Shown: piece after piece, positions 1 to 6,024 of the stretch
How the letters are laid out: every line of letters starts with the position of its first letter
Position numbering within the stretch: the stretch's first letter is position 1
Assembly: GCA_003228965.1 (NCBI GenBank)
Contig: QIGP01000141.1
Coordinates: 1-12,888 of the forward strand
Source of the DNA: Gammaproteobacteria bacterium
Lineage (GTDB): Bacteria > Pseudomonadota > Gammaproteobacteria > Steroidobacterales > SZUA-146
Length of the DNA: 12,888 nt
Direction: 5' to 3'
The notes under the pieces: model-generated
The model's database searches: none
What the model was told of the DNA's origin: nothing
The model's input: the letters and a program-made list of their open reading frames with translations, nothing else
Position numbers and translations under genes: made by a program

Positions 1-340
1 AAGCATGAAGCTCAACAGCCGTGCCTGTGGTGATTGCGCCGCTAAGCACCGCACCTACAAGGCGCGGATCGAACGCAGCAAGGTGATGCATGGCTTCAAG
101 CGCGGCCTCGCGCAAACGGGTGAGCTCTACTTGAGCGTCATCACCAAAAAACAGGCGCTGATGTTCAAGCATTGCCTCTTCAATTTGGCGATTGCTTGGA
201 AGCGCCGCGCGCTCACCCAGCCCTAGCTTCAGAGCCGCCTTTTTTTTAGCGGCCAGAAAGTCCAGCCCCTGCTCTTGCATAAGGCGAGCGGCCACAATGG
301 CCAACTCACGACTTTGTTTATCTACGGAAACTCTGGGCAT
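1..340 (-). CDS. Conserved protein of unknown function, 5' part only (runs off left edge)
   Basis: An open minus-strand frame starts at ATG 340-338 and stays open for 113 codons to the window edge, so the C-terminus is missing. An AAGGTG Shine-Dalgarno element lies 5 bases before the ATG, which supports the start. The translation begins MPRVSVDKQSRELAIVAARL and is rich in charged and helical residues. It has an AKKKAA stretch near residues 34-39, an LPSN motif near 51-54, and a later segment with DPRLVGAVLSG near 95-105. From memory this resembles a conserved gammaproteobacterial hypothetical family in which a helical N-terminus precedes a nucleotidyltransferase-like fold. That recollection is not verified, so no function is assigned. 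The gene lies 41 bases downstream of mrcA on the same strand and could share its transcript. The coding strand contains a run of eight A at 247-240. Confidence 0.75.
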   Translation of the reverse strand, partial: MPRVSVDKQSRELAIVAARLMQEQGLDFLAAKKKAALKLGLGERAALPSNRQIEEAMLEHQRLFFGDDAQVELTRLREAALEAMHHLAAFDPRLVGAVLSGAITTGTAVELHA

Positions 341-381
341 AGGGACACCTTGTCGCAGCTGTGACAACGCGGTAACAATCG

Positions 382-2904
382 TTAAAAGAGCTCTTCTTCG
401 ACCGGTTGCTCAACAACCGGCTCACCTGTTTCGGCATTAATCTCGGGTTCTGTAAACGGATTAATCAACGGGTATTCAATATCTGCTTCGGCATCCGGTA
501 CCATGCCTATTCGAAAGGTTTCGAATACCGCGTCGGTGCGATTAGCCGATGCCAACAGCCCTGTTTCCGGCGAAATTAATACAGTCACCATGCCGTCGGG
601 TTCAGGTACGCTACTACTAGGTACGTCCTTAAGCGCGCCCTTCATAAAGTAGGCCCACGAAGGCAACGCCGCCGAAGCACCCGCCTCTCCTCGTCCCAAA
701 GGTCGCTCTTTGTCAAAGCCCAACCAGGACACAGCGGCGAGTGAGGCATTGAACCCACTAAACCAGGCGTCGCGATTGTCATTGGTGGTGCCTGTTTTAC
801 CCGCCAGGTCGTCGCGACCCAAGCGGTTGGCGCGCACCCCCGTGCCGCGTCTAATAACGTCGCGCATCATGCTTGTAATCAGGTGCACGTTTTGTGCCGA
901 GACCGTTCGTGGCGCTGCATTGGCGTTGGTAAAAAAGGCTAAACGTGCACAGGGGTCAACTTCTTCAGCTGCGACGGCGGCTGCTTGCCTAAACGAAGGG
1001 GCGGCTTGCCCTTCAAGCCTATCTGGGTCAGCGCTTTCACTTTCCGGCTCGACGCAATTCACGCACGCGTACAAAGGTTCGGGTCGGTCTATAACCGTAC
1101 CGTCCATCGCATAAATACGATCGATAAAGTACGCGCTCACGTCGAAGCCACCGTTAGCAAAAACCGAATACGCGTCGACAAGCTCCAGAGGCGTAACCGC
1201 AGCGCTTCCCAACGCCAGCGACAAATCGCGCGGCAACATATCGCTTTGAAAACCAAATTTTTCAAGATGCGCAATGGCGGGAATGATGCCGACACGATCG
1301 AGCACTCTGATTGATACCAGGTTACGTGACTTGATTAACGCCTCGCGCAGTCGCGTAGGACCGAAAAAACGGCCTGTGTAATTTTTGGGCCGCCAAACGT
1401 CTTCAAGCACGGCGTCCTGAAACACCACTGCGTTGTCGTTTATAACCGTGGCGGGCGTCAATCCAAGCTCTAGAGCCGCGGAATAAATGAACGGTTTGAA
1501 TACCGAACCTGGCTGCCGACGGGCTTGAACCACGCGGTTGAATTTACTCTGATCAAAATCCAGCCCACCAACCAGACTCACAATTGCACCGTCGTGCGGG
1601 TCCATGGCAACCATAGATCCTTGCACCACAGGCATTTGGCTAAGCAGGCTGCCTTCTTCAGTCGACACTATATATACAAGGTCGCCCTGGCTGAGCACGT
1701 CGGATACTTTGCTGACCTCGTCGCCAATGGTTTCCTGATTAATAAAGCGGCGCGCCCAGGCTACTTGTTCGAGCCCCAGCACAACGTCCTCATCTTTGGC
1801 GCTAAGTAACGTGGCTTTTTCGTCGTCGACCGCCAAAACCACGGCCGGCACCTGCCCGATACGCGTTGGGTAAGCCGTCACTTTCTCAACCAGTTCTTCG
1901 CGTGTCGCAAAGTCATCCAAATTGAGTTTGGCCAGCGCTCCGCGAAAGCCGTGACGACGGTCATATTCGAAAATGCCCTGGCGCACGGCCGTTTGAGCTC
2001 TGCGCTGCAGCTTGCTGTCCAAACTGGTTACCACGGCAATGCCCTGGTTAATCGCTTCGCGCCCGTAGCGTTTTTCTATATCAAGTCGCACCATCTCAGC
2101 GACAAAAGGTGCACTGACTTCAATGGATGTGCCGTGCACAAAGGTCTCGATGGGCTCAACGGAGGCTTCATCGTGTTGAGATTGGGTTATGGCGCCGGTT
2201 TCGAGCATGCGGCGAAGCACATAGAGCCGTCGCCCATGAGCGCGTTCCGGGCTACGCACCGGATTATCTCTTGAAGGTGCCTGCGGCAAGCCCGCAAGCG
2301 TCGCCATTTGCGCCAAACTGAGCTCATGCAGCCGTCTGCCGTAATACACCTGAGCAGCCGCACCGACGCCATAAGCCCGCTGGCCCAGAAAAATTTTGTT
2401 CAGGTACAGAGTCAGAATTTCCTCTTTGGTAAATTCCCGCTCCATTTTGATGGCCAGGAAGATCTCCCGAATCTTCCGCTTGTAGGACTGATCCGGGGTT
2501 AAGAAGAATGCCCGAGCCAACTGCATGGTGATGGTGGAACCGCCACCTCGAATTTTACCGGCCTTAACCAGCTTATAGGCCGCCCGAAGGAGGCCCTGGT
2601 AGTCCACTCCGGGATGCTCGAAAAAGCGATCATCTTCAGCAGAAACATAGGCTTGCACAAGCTGCTCGGGCAACTCTTCCCACGTTACCGGCAGTCGACG
2701 CTTGTCACCGAACTGGGCAATTAAACGCCCGTCCCGCGTGAAGATACGTAGTGGCACCTGCAGCTGCACGTCTTTAAGTACGTTGACCTCAGGCTGATCC
2801 GGAGAGAAATAGAAGTAGGCAACCGTAGTGCCGAGTGCGCCGGTAGCCGCCCCTAGCAGGCCAAGGCTTACGAACAAAATGAGTAAACGGGAGAGCGTCG
2901 GCAT
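382..2904 (-). CDS. mrcA: Penicillin-binding protein 1A, bifunctional transglycosylase/transpeptidase
   Basis: This is a class A PBP that polymerises lipid II into glycan strands and cross-links stem peptides in the periplasm, anchored in the inner membrane. With the start chosen here it has 840 residues, normal for PBP1A. A very short cytoplasmic tail is followed by one membrane helix (about 6-30). The GT51 transglycosylase domain has catalytic Glu90 in the EDDRFFEHPGVD motif and a downstream GGSTITMQLAR motif. A PBP1A-type OB-like linker region follows. The transpeptidase domain has the SxxK motif at Ser467-Lys470, SRN at 526-528 and KTGT from Lys703. The frame is open upstream to an ATG at 2994. 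I prefer ATG 2904 because the membrane anchor starts there and a TATACT element lies just upstream, inside the longer frame. The gene is divergent from pilM, as in Pseudomonas ponA. The Shine-Dalgarno site is weak. Confidence 0.93.
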   Translation of the reverse strand: MPTLSRLLILFVSLGLLGAATGALGTTVAYFYFSPDQPEVNVLKDVQLQVPLRIFTRDGRLIAQFGDKRRLPVTWEELPEQLVQAYVSAEDDRFFEHPGVDYQGLLRAAYKLVKAGKIRGGGSTITMQLARAFFLTPDQSYKRKIREIFLAIKMEREFTKEEILTLYLNKIFLGQRAYGVGAAAQVYYGRRLHELSLAQMATLAGLPQAPSRDNPVRSPERAHGRRLYVLRRMLETGAITQSQHDEASVEPIETFVHGTSIEVSAPFVAEMVRLDIEKRYGREAINQGIAVVTSLDSKLQRRAQTAVRQGIFEYDRRHGFRGALAKLNLDDFATREELVEKVTAYPTRIGQVPAVVLAVDDEKATLLSAKDEDVVLGLEQVAWARRFINQETIGDEVSKVSDVLSQGDLVYIVSTEEGSLLSQMPVVQGSMVAMDPHDGAIVSLVGGLDFDQSKFNRVVQARRQPGSVFKPFIYSAALELGLTPATVINDNAVVFQDAVLEDVWRPKNYTGRFFGPTRLREALIKSRNLVSIRVLDRVGIIPAIAHLEKFGFQSDMLPRDLSLALGSAAVTPLELVDAYSVFANGGFDVSAYFIDRIYAMDGTVIDRPEPLYACVNCVEPESESADPDRLEGQAAPSFRQAAAVAAEEVDPCARLAFFTNANAAPRTVSAQNVHLITSMMRDVIRRGTGVRANRLGRDDLAGKTGTTNDNRDAWFSGFNASLAAVSWLGFDKERPLGRGEAGASAALPSWAYFMKGALKDVPSSSVPEPDGMVTVLISPETGLLASANRTDAVFETFRIGMVPDAEADIEYPLINPFTEPEINAETGEPVVEQPVEEELF

Positions 2905-2934
2905 AGAAATTAGGTCCAGCGAAGTAAGGTGATG

Positions 2935-2940
2935 AGTATA
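2935..2940 (-). promoter_or_regulatory. Candidate -10 element for mrcA
   Basis: TATACT on the minus strand matches five of six bases of the sigma70 -10 consensus. It would start transcription near 2928, giving a leader of about 24 bases before ATG 2904. No convincing -35 hexamer lies 16-18 bases upstream, because that position falls inside the A/T run of the CRP-like palindrome at 2953-2968. This is inferred from sequence only. Confidence 0.35.
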
Positions 2941-2952
2941 TCGACTCAGGAA

Positions 2953-2968
2953 TGTGAAAAAAATCACG
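2953..2968. promoter_or_regulatory. CRP/Vfr-like palindrome next to mrcA
   Basis: TGTGA, six A, then TCACG matches nine of ten conserved half-site bases of the CRP-family pattern TGTGA-N6-TCACA, and the flanking AA and TT also fit. Its centre lies about 32 bases upstream of the mrcA start predicted from the TATACT box, so it overlaps the -35 position. A bound CRP-family protein would more likely repress or compete at mrcA than activate it. Whether this organism has a CRP/Vfr regulator is not visible here. Confidence 0.5.
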
Positions 2969-3087
2969 TTATCGGAGAAAAATAATTGGTACATTCATTT
3001 CACGTTCGGAATTACTTATGGTAAATGGTGTATTGCAGCATTTTTAGACGTGTAAAACGCAAGTAGATGACCCTATCTTGTCAATAA

Positions 3088-3103
3088 TGTGCTTTCGATC
3101 ACA
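3088..3103. promoter_or_regulatory. CRP/Vfr-like palindrome upstream of pilM
   Basis: TGTGC-TTTCGA-TCACA matches nine of ten conserved CRP half-site bases, and the flanks AA on the left and TT on the right extend the match. Its centre (3095.5) is about 71 bases upstream of the pilM transcription start predicted from the promoter at 3133-3160. That is a usual class I activator distance. In Pseudomonas the CRP homologue Vfr controls type IV pilus functions, so control of this pilus operon is plausible but inferred. Confidence 0.55.
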
Positions 3104-3132
3104 TTACACATCCGATATTTATTGTTATATAG

Positions 3133-3160
3133 TTGACTCCTCTTATTGAGAAGATAGACT
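3133..3160 (+). promoter_or_regulatory. Candidate sigma70 promoter for pilMNOPQ
   Basis: TTGACT (3133-3138; five of six) and TAGACT (3155-3160; four of six) are separated by 16 bases. The predicted transcription start near 3167 gives a leader of about 34 bases before the pilM GTG. Its spacing to the CRP-like site at 3088-3103 adds some support. A second -10-like TATATT lies at 3160-3165 but is too far from this -35. Confidence 0.45.
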
Positions 3161-3198
3161 ATATTTCCGACGCAAGTCACGGACTCTGAAAGGAAAAA

Positions 3199-3246
3199 AT
3201 GTGCTCTTTACTGCTGCACAACGGCCATTGCTTGGCCTTGACATAA
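3199..3246 (+). other. Short out-of-frame ATG ORF overlapping the pilM start
   Basis: ATG 3199-3201 overlaps the pilM GTG (3201-3203) and opens a different frame that ends at TAA 3244-3246 after 15 codons. The same AAGGA element serves both starts, 5 bases from the ATG and 7 from the GTG. The peptide, if made, would begin MCSLLLHNGH. I regard it as a competing start that could lower PilM synthesis, not as a demonstrated gene. Confidence 0.2.
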
Positions 3247-4262
3247 CCACCTCCTCGGTAAAGCTCATTGAGCTTGCAAGATCAGGTGATTCTTATCGCG
3301 TTGAATCATACGCGGCTGAACCCACTCCGGTTAACTCTATTAACGAGAAAGCCATTGTGGACGTTGATGCCGTTGGTGAGGCTGTACGCCGAGCGGTTAA
3401 ACGCTCCGGTGCGCGCAGCCGCCTGGGTGCCGTTGCCATTAGTGGTGACGCGGCCATTACCAAAGTGATTCAAATGCCAAACACTCTGAAGGAAGCGGAA
3501 CTGGAAGGGCAGGTAGAACTACAAGCCGATCAGTACATTCCGTTCCCGATGGAAGAAGTCAGTTTCGACTTTGAGGTCATTGGCCCTTCTGATAAAGACC
3601 CCGACATGATCGACGTGTTGCTGGTAGCAACACGTACCGAAAATGTTGAGCAAAGACAGGCGGCCGTTGAGTCAGCCGGACTCGAAGCAAAAGTGGTCGA
3701 CGTAGAGCCGTTTGCACTTGAGAATGCGTGTCAGCTACTGACCCACCAAATGCCCGACAGCGGCAAAAACCATTCTGTAGCGGTGGTCGACTTTGGTGCG
3801 AGCTCAACCACCTTCAGTGTTTTACGAGACCTGAAAGTTATTTATACGCGCGACTTTGCATTTGGCGGGCAACAGCTCACCGAAGAAATTATGCGTACAT
3901 ATGGCTTGAGTCTTGAAGAAGCTGGAAGAGCGAAAAAAGAAGGCGGACTTCCAAGTAACTATCAACCGGAAGTGCTGGATGCTTTTATTGACGACATGAC
4001 TCAACAGGTCAGCCGTTCACTCCAGTTTTTCCTCGCGTCAGGCGGCGGCCGTGAGCAGCCTGAACAAATTATAGTGTGTGGTGGCTGCGCCAACATTGCA
4101 GGCGTTGCAGACCTCATTGCCAGTCGCGTAGGTATCCCGACTGTCAAAGGCGACCCGCTTGGTCAGATGAAAGTTTCGTCCAAGGCCAAAGCACAGGGTG
4201 TACACAAAGACGCTACAGCGCTGCTTACAGCCTGTGGCCTTGCATTGCGGAGTTTCGACTAA
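3201..4262 (+). CDS. pilM: Type IV pilus assembly ATPase-like protein PilM
   Basis: PilM is an actin/FtsA-fold cytoplasmic protein that binds nucleotide and the N-terminal tail of PilN. It forms the cytoplasmic base of the type IV pilus alignment complex. The product has 353 residues, close to the length of Pseudomonas PilM. An actin-type phosphate-1 loop is seen at GLDITTSSVK (12-21), a second phosphate motif at VVDFGASSTT (from about 195), and an adenosine-side CGGCANIAG motif near 293-301. The ADQYIPFPMEEV stretch near 110-121 is characteristic of PilM. The GTG start at 3201 has AAGGA 7 bases upstream and puts LLGLDI at the right distance from the N-terminus. There is no in-frame ATG upstream before the TGA at 3147. 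The stop overlaps the pilN start by one base (TAATG), indicating tight translational coupling. Confidence 0.95.
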   Translation: MLFTAAQRPLLGLDITTSSVKLIELARSGDSYRVESYAAEPTPVNSINEKAIVDVDAVGEAVRRAVKRSGARSRLGAVAISGDAAITKVIQMPNTLKEAELEGQVELQADQYIPFPMEEVSFDFEVIGPSDKDPDMIDVLLVATRTENVEQRQAAVESAGLEAKVVDVEPFALENACQLLTHQMPDSGKNHSVAVVDFGASSTTFSVLRDLKVIYTRDFAFGGQQLTEEIMRTYGLSLEEAGRAKKEGGLPSNYQPEVLDAFIDDMTQQVSRSLQFFLASGGGREQPEQIIVCGGCANIAGVADLIASRVGIPTVKGDPLGQMKVSSKAKAQGVHKDATALLTACGLALRSFD

Positions 4263-4831
4263 TGCCTCGCGTTAACCTGCTACCCTGGCGCGAAGATCTG
4301 CGCAAAGTACGCCAAAAGAACTTTGGATTGTCTTCGGTTGGAGCTGCCCTTGCTGGCGCAGCAATTGTCGTTGGCACAATGTTTTACTATTCGGCACGTA
4401 TCGATCAACAAGATAAGCGCAACCTCTATCTCGACAACGAAATAGCTGTGCTTGATCGGCAAATAACCGAAATCAGGGAACTCGAAGATCTAAAGAGCCG
4501 CCTGATTGCCCGAATGGACATTATCGACAGCTTGCAAACCAAACGACCTGAAGTCGTTCATTTGTTTGACGAGCTGGCTCGCGCAGTTCCAGATGGTGTA
4601 CACCTCAATAAAATTACCCAGACAGGTAGTCGCATCACTATCTCCGGTGTGGCCCAGTCGAGCACTCGAGTGTCCGCTTTCATGCGCAATATAGACAAGT
4701 CGCCGTGGTTGAAAAACCCTGACCTCAATGTAGTGCAAACCGAGCAAAATGACGAAACAGGTCGTACCAGCTCGTTCACTATTGTAGCGACCCAGACTAC
4801 ACCGAAGAACGCCGAGGAGACTGACACGTGA
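4262..4831 (+). CDS. pilN: Type IV pilus inner-membrane alignment protein PilN
   Basis: PilN is a single-pass inner-membrane protein. Its cytoplasmic tail docks into PilM and its periplasmic part pairs with PilO. The product has 189 residues. The family's signature tail VNLLPWR is at residues 4-10. A membrane helix spans about 21-44, a charged coiled-coil-like segment about 47-85, and a small alpha/beta periplasmic domain follows. The frame is open far upstream inside pilM, but the start is fixed at ATG 4262 because it directly precedes the PilM-binding motif and overlaps the pilM stop by one base. The last four bases are shared with the pilO start. Confidence 0.95.
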   Translation: MPRVNLLPWREDLRKVRQKNFGLSSVGAALAGAAIVVGTMFYYSARIDQQDKRNLYLDNEIAVLDRQITEIRELEDLKSRLIARMDIIDSLQTKRPEVVHLFDELARAVPDGVHLNKITQTGSRITISGVAQSSTRVSAFMRNIDKSPWLKNPDLNVVQTEQNDETGRTSSFTIVATQTTPKNAEETDT

Positions 4832-5436
4832 GCATCGCTGACGATATTAATTCACTCGACATAAACGACATCGGCCGCGCTCCTTTTTGGTTGCGCGTTT
4901 TGCTTATTGCACTTATTTTTGCATTGGTTGCGGGCTTTGGTGTTTACCAGTTTGTCATCAAGAGCAAAAAGCCTGATCTCGAACGAGTACAGGCCAAAGA
5001 ACAAACTCTGCGCGACGACTTTTCAGCCAAACAGCGAAAAGCCGCCAACCTTGATGCGTACAAACGCCAGCTAGCCGACATGGAAACCAACTTTGGCGCC
5101 ATGCTCAAGCAGCTTCCCGGTAAAACTGAAATTCCGAGCCTCTTGGTCGATATTTCTCAAACCGGCCTTGCCAGCGGCCTTGAAGAAGAGCTGTTCCAGC
5201 CAGGAGCTGAGACGCGCAAAGAAGTATTCGCCGAGAAGCCGATTACCATTCGACTGAAAGGCGATTACCACGAACTTGGAAAATTTGTCAGCGACATTGC
5301 GGAGCTACCACGAATTGTGGTGCTCGAAGACGTTGAAATAGACGGTAGTGAAGGTATTGATAATCTTACGATGAGGGTAACGGCGAAAACGTTCCGTTAC
5401 CTTGACCCTAATGAAGTTATAGAGGAGGGCGAATAA
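4828..5436 (+). CDS. pilO: Type IV pilus inner-membrane alignment protein PilO
   Basis: PilO forms heterodimers with PilN in the periplasm and contacts PilP, linking the inner-membrane platform to the secretin. The product has 202 residues. A cytoplasmic tail of about 20 residues is followed by one membrane helix (about 22-44), a coiled-coil-like region (about 47-90) and a ferredoxin-like periplasmic domain. The LLVDISQTGLASGL stretch and the ITIRLKGDYHELGKF segment are typical of the family. It starts at GTG 4828, which shares GTGA with the pilN stop. A GAGGAG element lies about 8 bases upstream. The end overlaps the pilP ATG by one base. Confidence 0.95.
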   Translation: MSIADDINSLDINDIGRAPFWLRVLLIALIFALVAGFGVYQFVIKSKKPDLERVQAKEQTLRDDFSAKQRKAANLDAYKRQLADMETNFGAMLKQLPGKTEIPSLLVDISQTGLASGLEEELFQPGAETRKEVFAEKPITIRLKGDYHELGKFVSDIAELPRIVVLEDVEIDGSEGIDNLTMRVTAKTFRYLDPNEVIEEGE

Positions 5437-5960
5437 TGAAACGACACTCAAAATCTCGCCTACTCGCATTGGCTGCGTCAACCAGCGTACTTTTAGGTGG
5501 CTGCGGCGGCGATATGTCGGATCTCAAACAATGGGTTACCGATGAAAAAGCCAAACGCGTGCCGGTCCTTAACGACCTGCCAGAAGTTACGCCGCCCATT
5601 AAGCATATATACTCTGCCGAATCAGAACGCTCGCCATTCGTTGCAAGCGTCAATGCTTCGGCTGGCCCGGCTGACCCCGGCAAGAGTCCCGATCCAAACC
5701 GAAACCCCGAACATTTGGAGAGTTTTTCACTGGACTCTTTACGCATGGTCGGCTCACTGAATACAGGCAAATTTAATTCGGCGCTGGTGCAAACCAGTGA
5801 CGGCCTGATTCATCGCGTCCGTCCAGGCAATTACATGGGTGAAAATTTCGGTCGAGTAACCACTATCGACGATTCATCTATCGAACTGGTTGAACTTGTA
5901 CGCAATGGTCTCGACGGCGGCTGGGCCGATCGAGAAGCTGCCATCGGTCTTAGCGACTGA
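5436..5960 (+). CDS. pilP: Type IV pilus lipoprotein PilP
   Basis: PilP is a lipoprotein that bridges the PilN/PilO pair and the periplasmic N0/N1 domains of the PilQ secretin. The product has 174 residues. The N-terminus is a type II signal peptide with lipobox LLGGC, giving lipidation at Cys23. Residue +2 is Gly and +4 is Asp. A proline-rich, probably flexible linker runs to about residue 92. The small beta-sandwich homology domain fills about 94-170, including LRMVGSLNTG and IHRVRPGNYMGENFGRV. The start ATG 5436 overlaps the pilO stop (TAATG) and has a strong AGAGGAGGG site at 5421-5429. The gap to pilQ is 60 bases and contains a short upstream ORF. Confidence 0.95.
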   Translation: MKRHSKSRLLALAASTSVLLGGCGGDMSDLKQWVTDEKAKRVPVLNDLPEVTPPIKHIYSAESERSPFVASVNASAGPADPGKSPDPNRNPEHLESFSLDSLRMVGSLNTGKFNSALVQTSDGLIHRVRPGNYMGENFGRVTTIDDSSIELVELVRNGLDGGWADREAAIGLSD

Positions 5961-5979
5961 TTGGCCTGGAGTAATACGA

Positions 5980-6024
5980 ATGAACGCACCGCTTAAACAA
6001 CACTACAATGGGGAATCTCGATGA
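5980..6024 (+). CDS. Possible 14-codon upstream ORF coupled to pilQ
   Basis: ATG 5980 has GGAG 8 bases upstream and reads MNAPLKQHYNGESR before TGA 6022-6024. That stop overlaps the pilQ ATG as ATGA. This arrangement is typical of translational coupling. The peptide has no recognisable function. Alternatively the ORF is chance, because pilQ also has its own GGGGA site at 6010-6014. Another possibility is that it once was the PilQ N-terminus, now out of frame. Confidence 0.3.
   Translation: MNAPLKQHYNGESR

Noticed and set aside
710..2502. Several plus-strand frames of 60-134 codons opposite mrcA.
   Set aside because: They are shadows of the PBP1A gene. None has convincing start signals or a recognisable protein family.
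2905..2994. N-terminal extension of mrcA to the upstream ATG at 2994.
   Set aside because: The extra 30 residues are not typical of PBP1A, no good ribosome-binding site precedes 2994, and the segment contains the candidate -10 box and the CRP-like palindrome.
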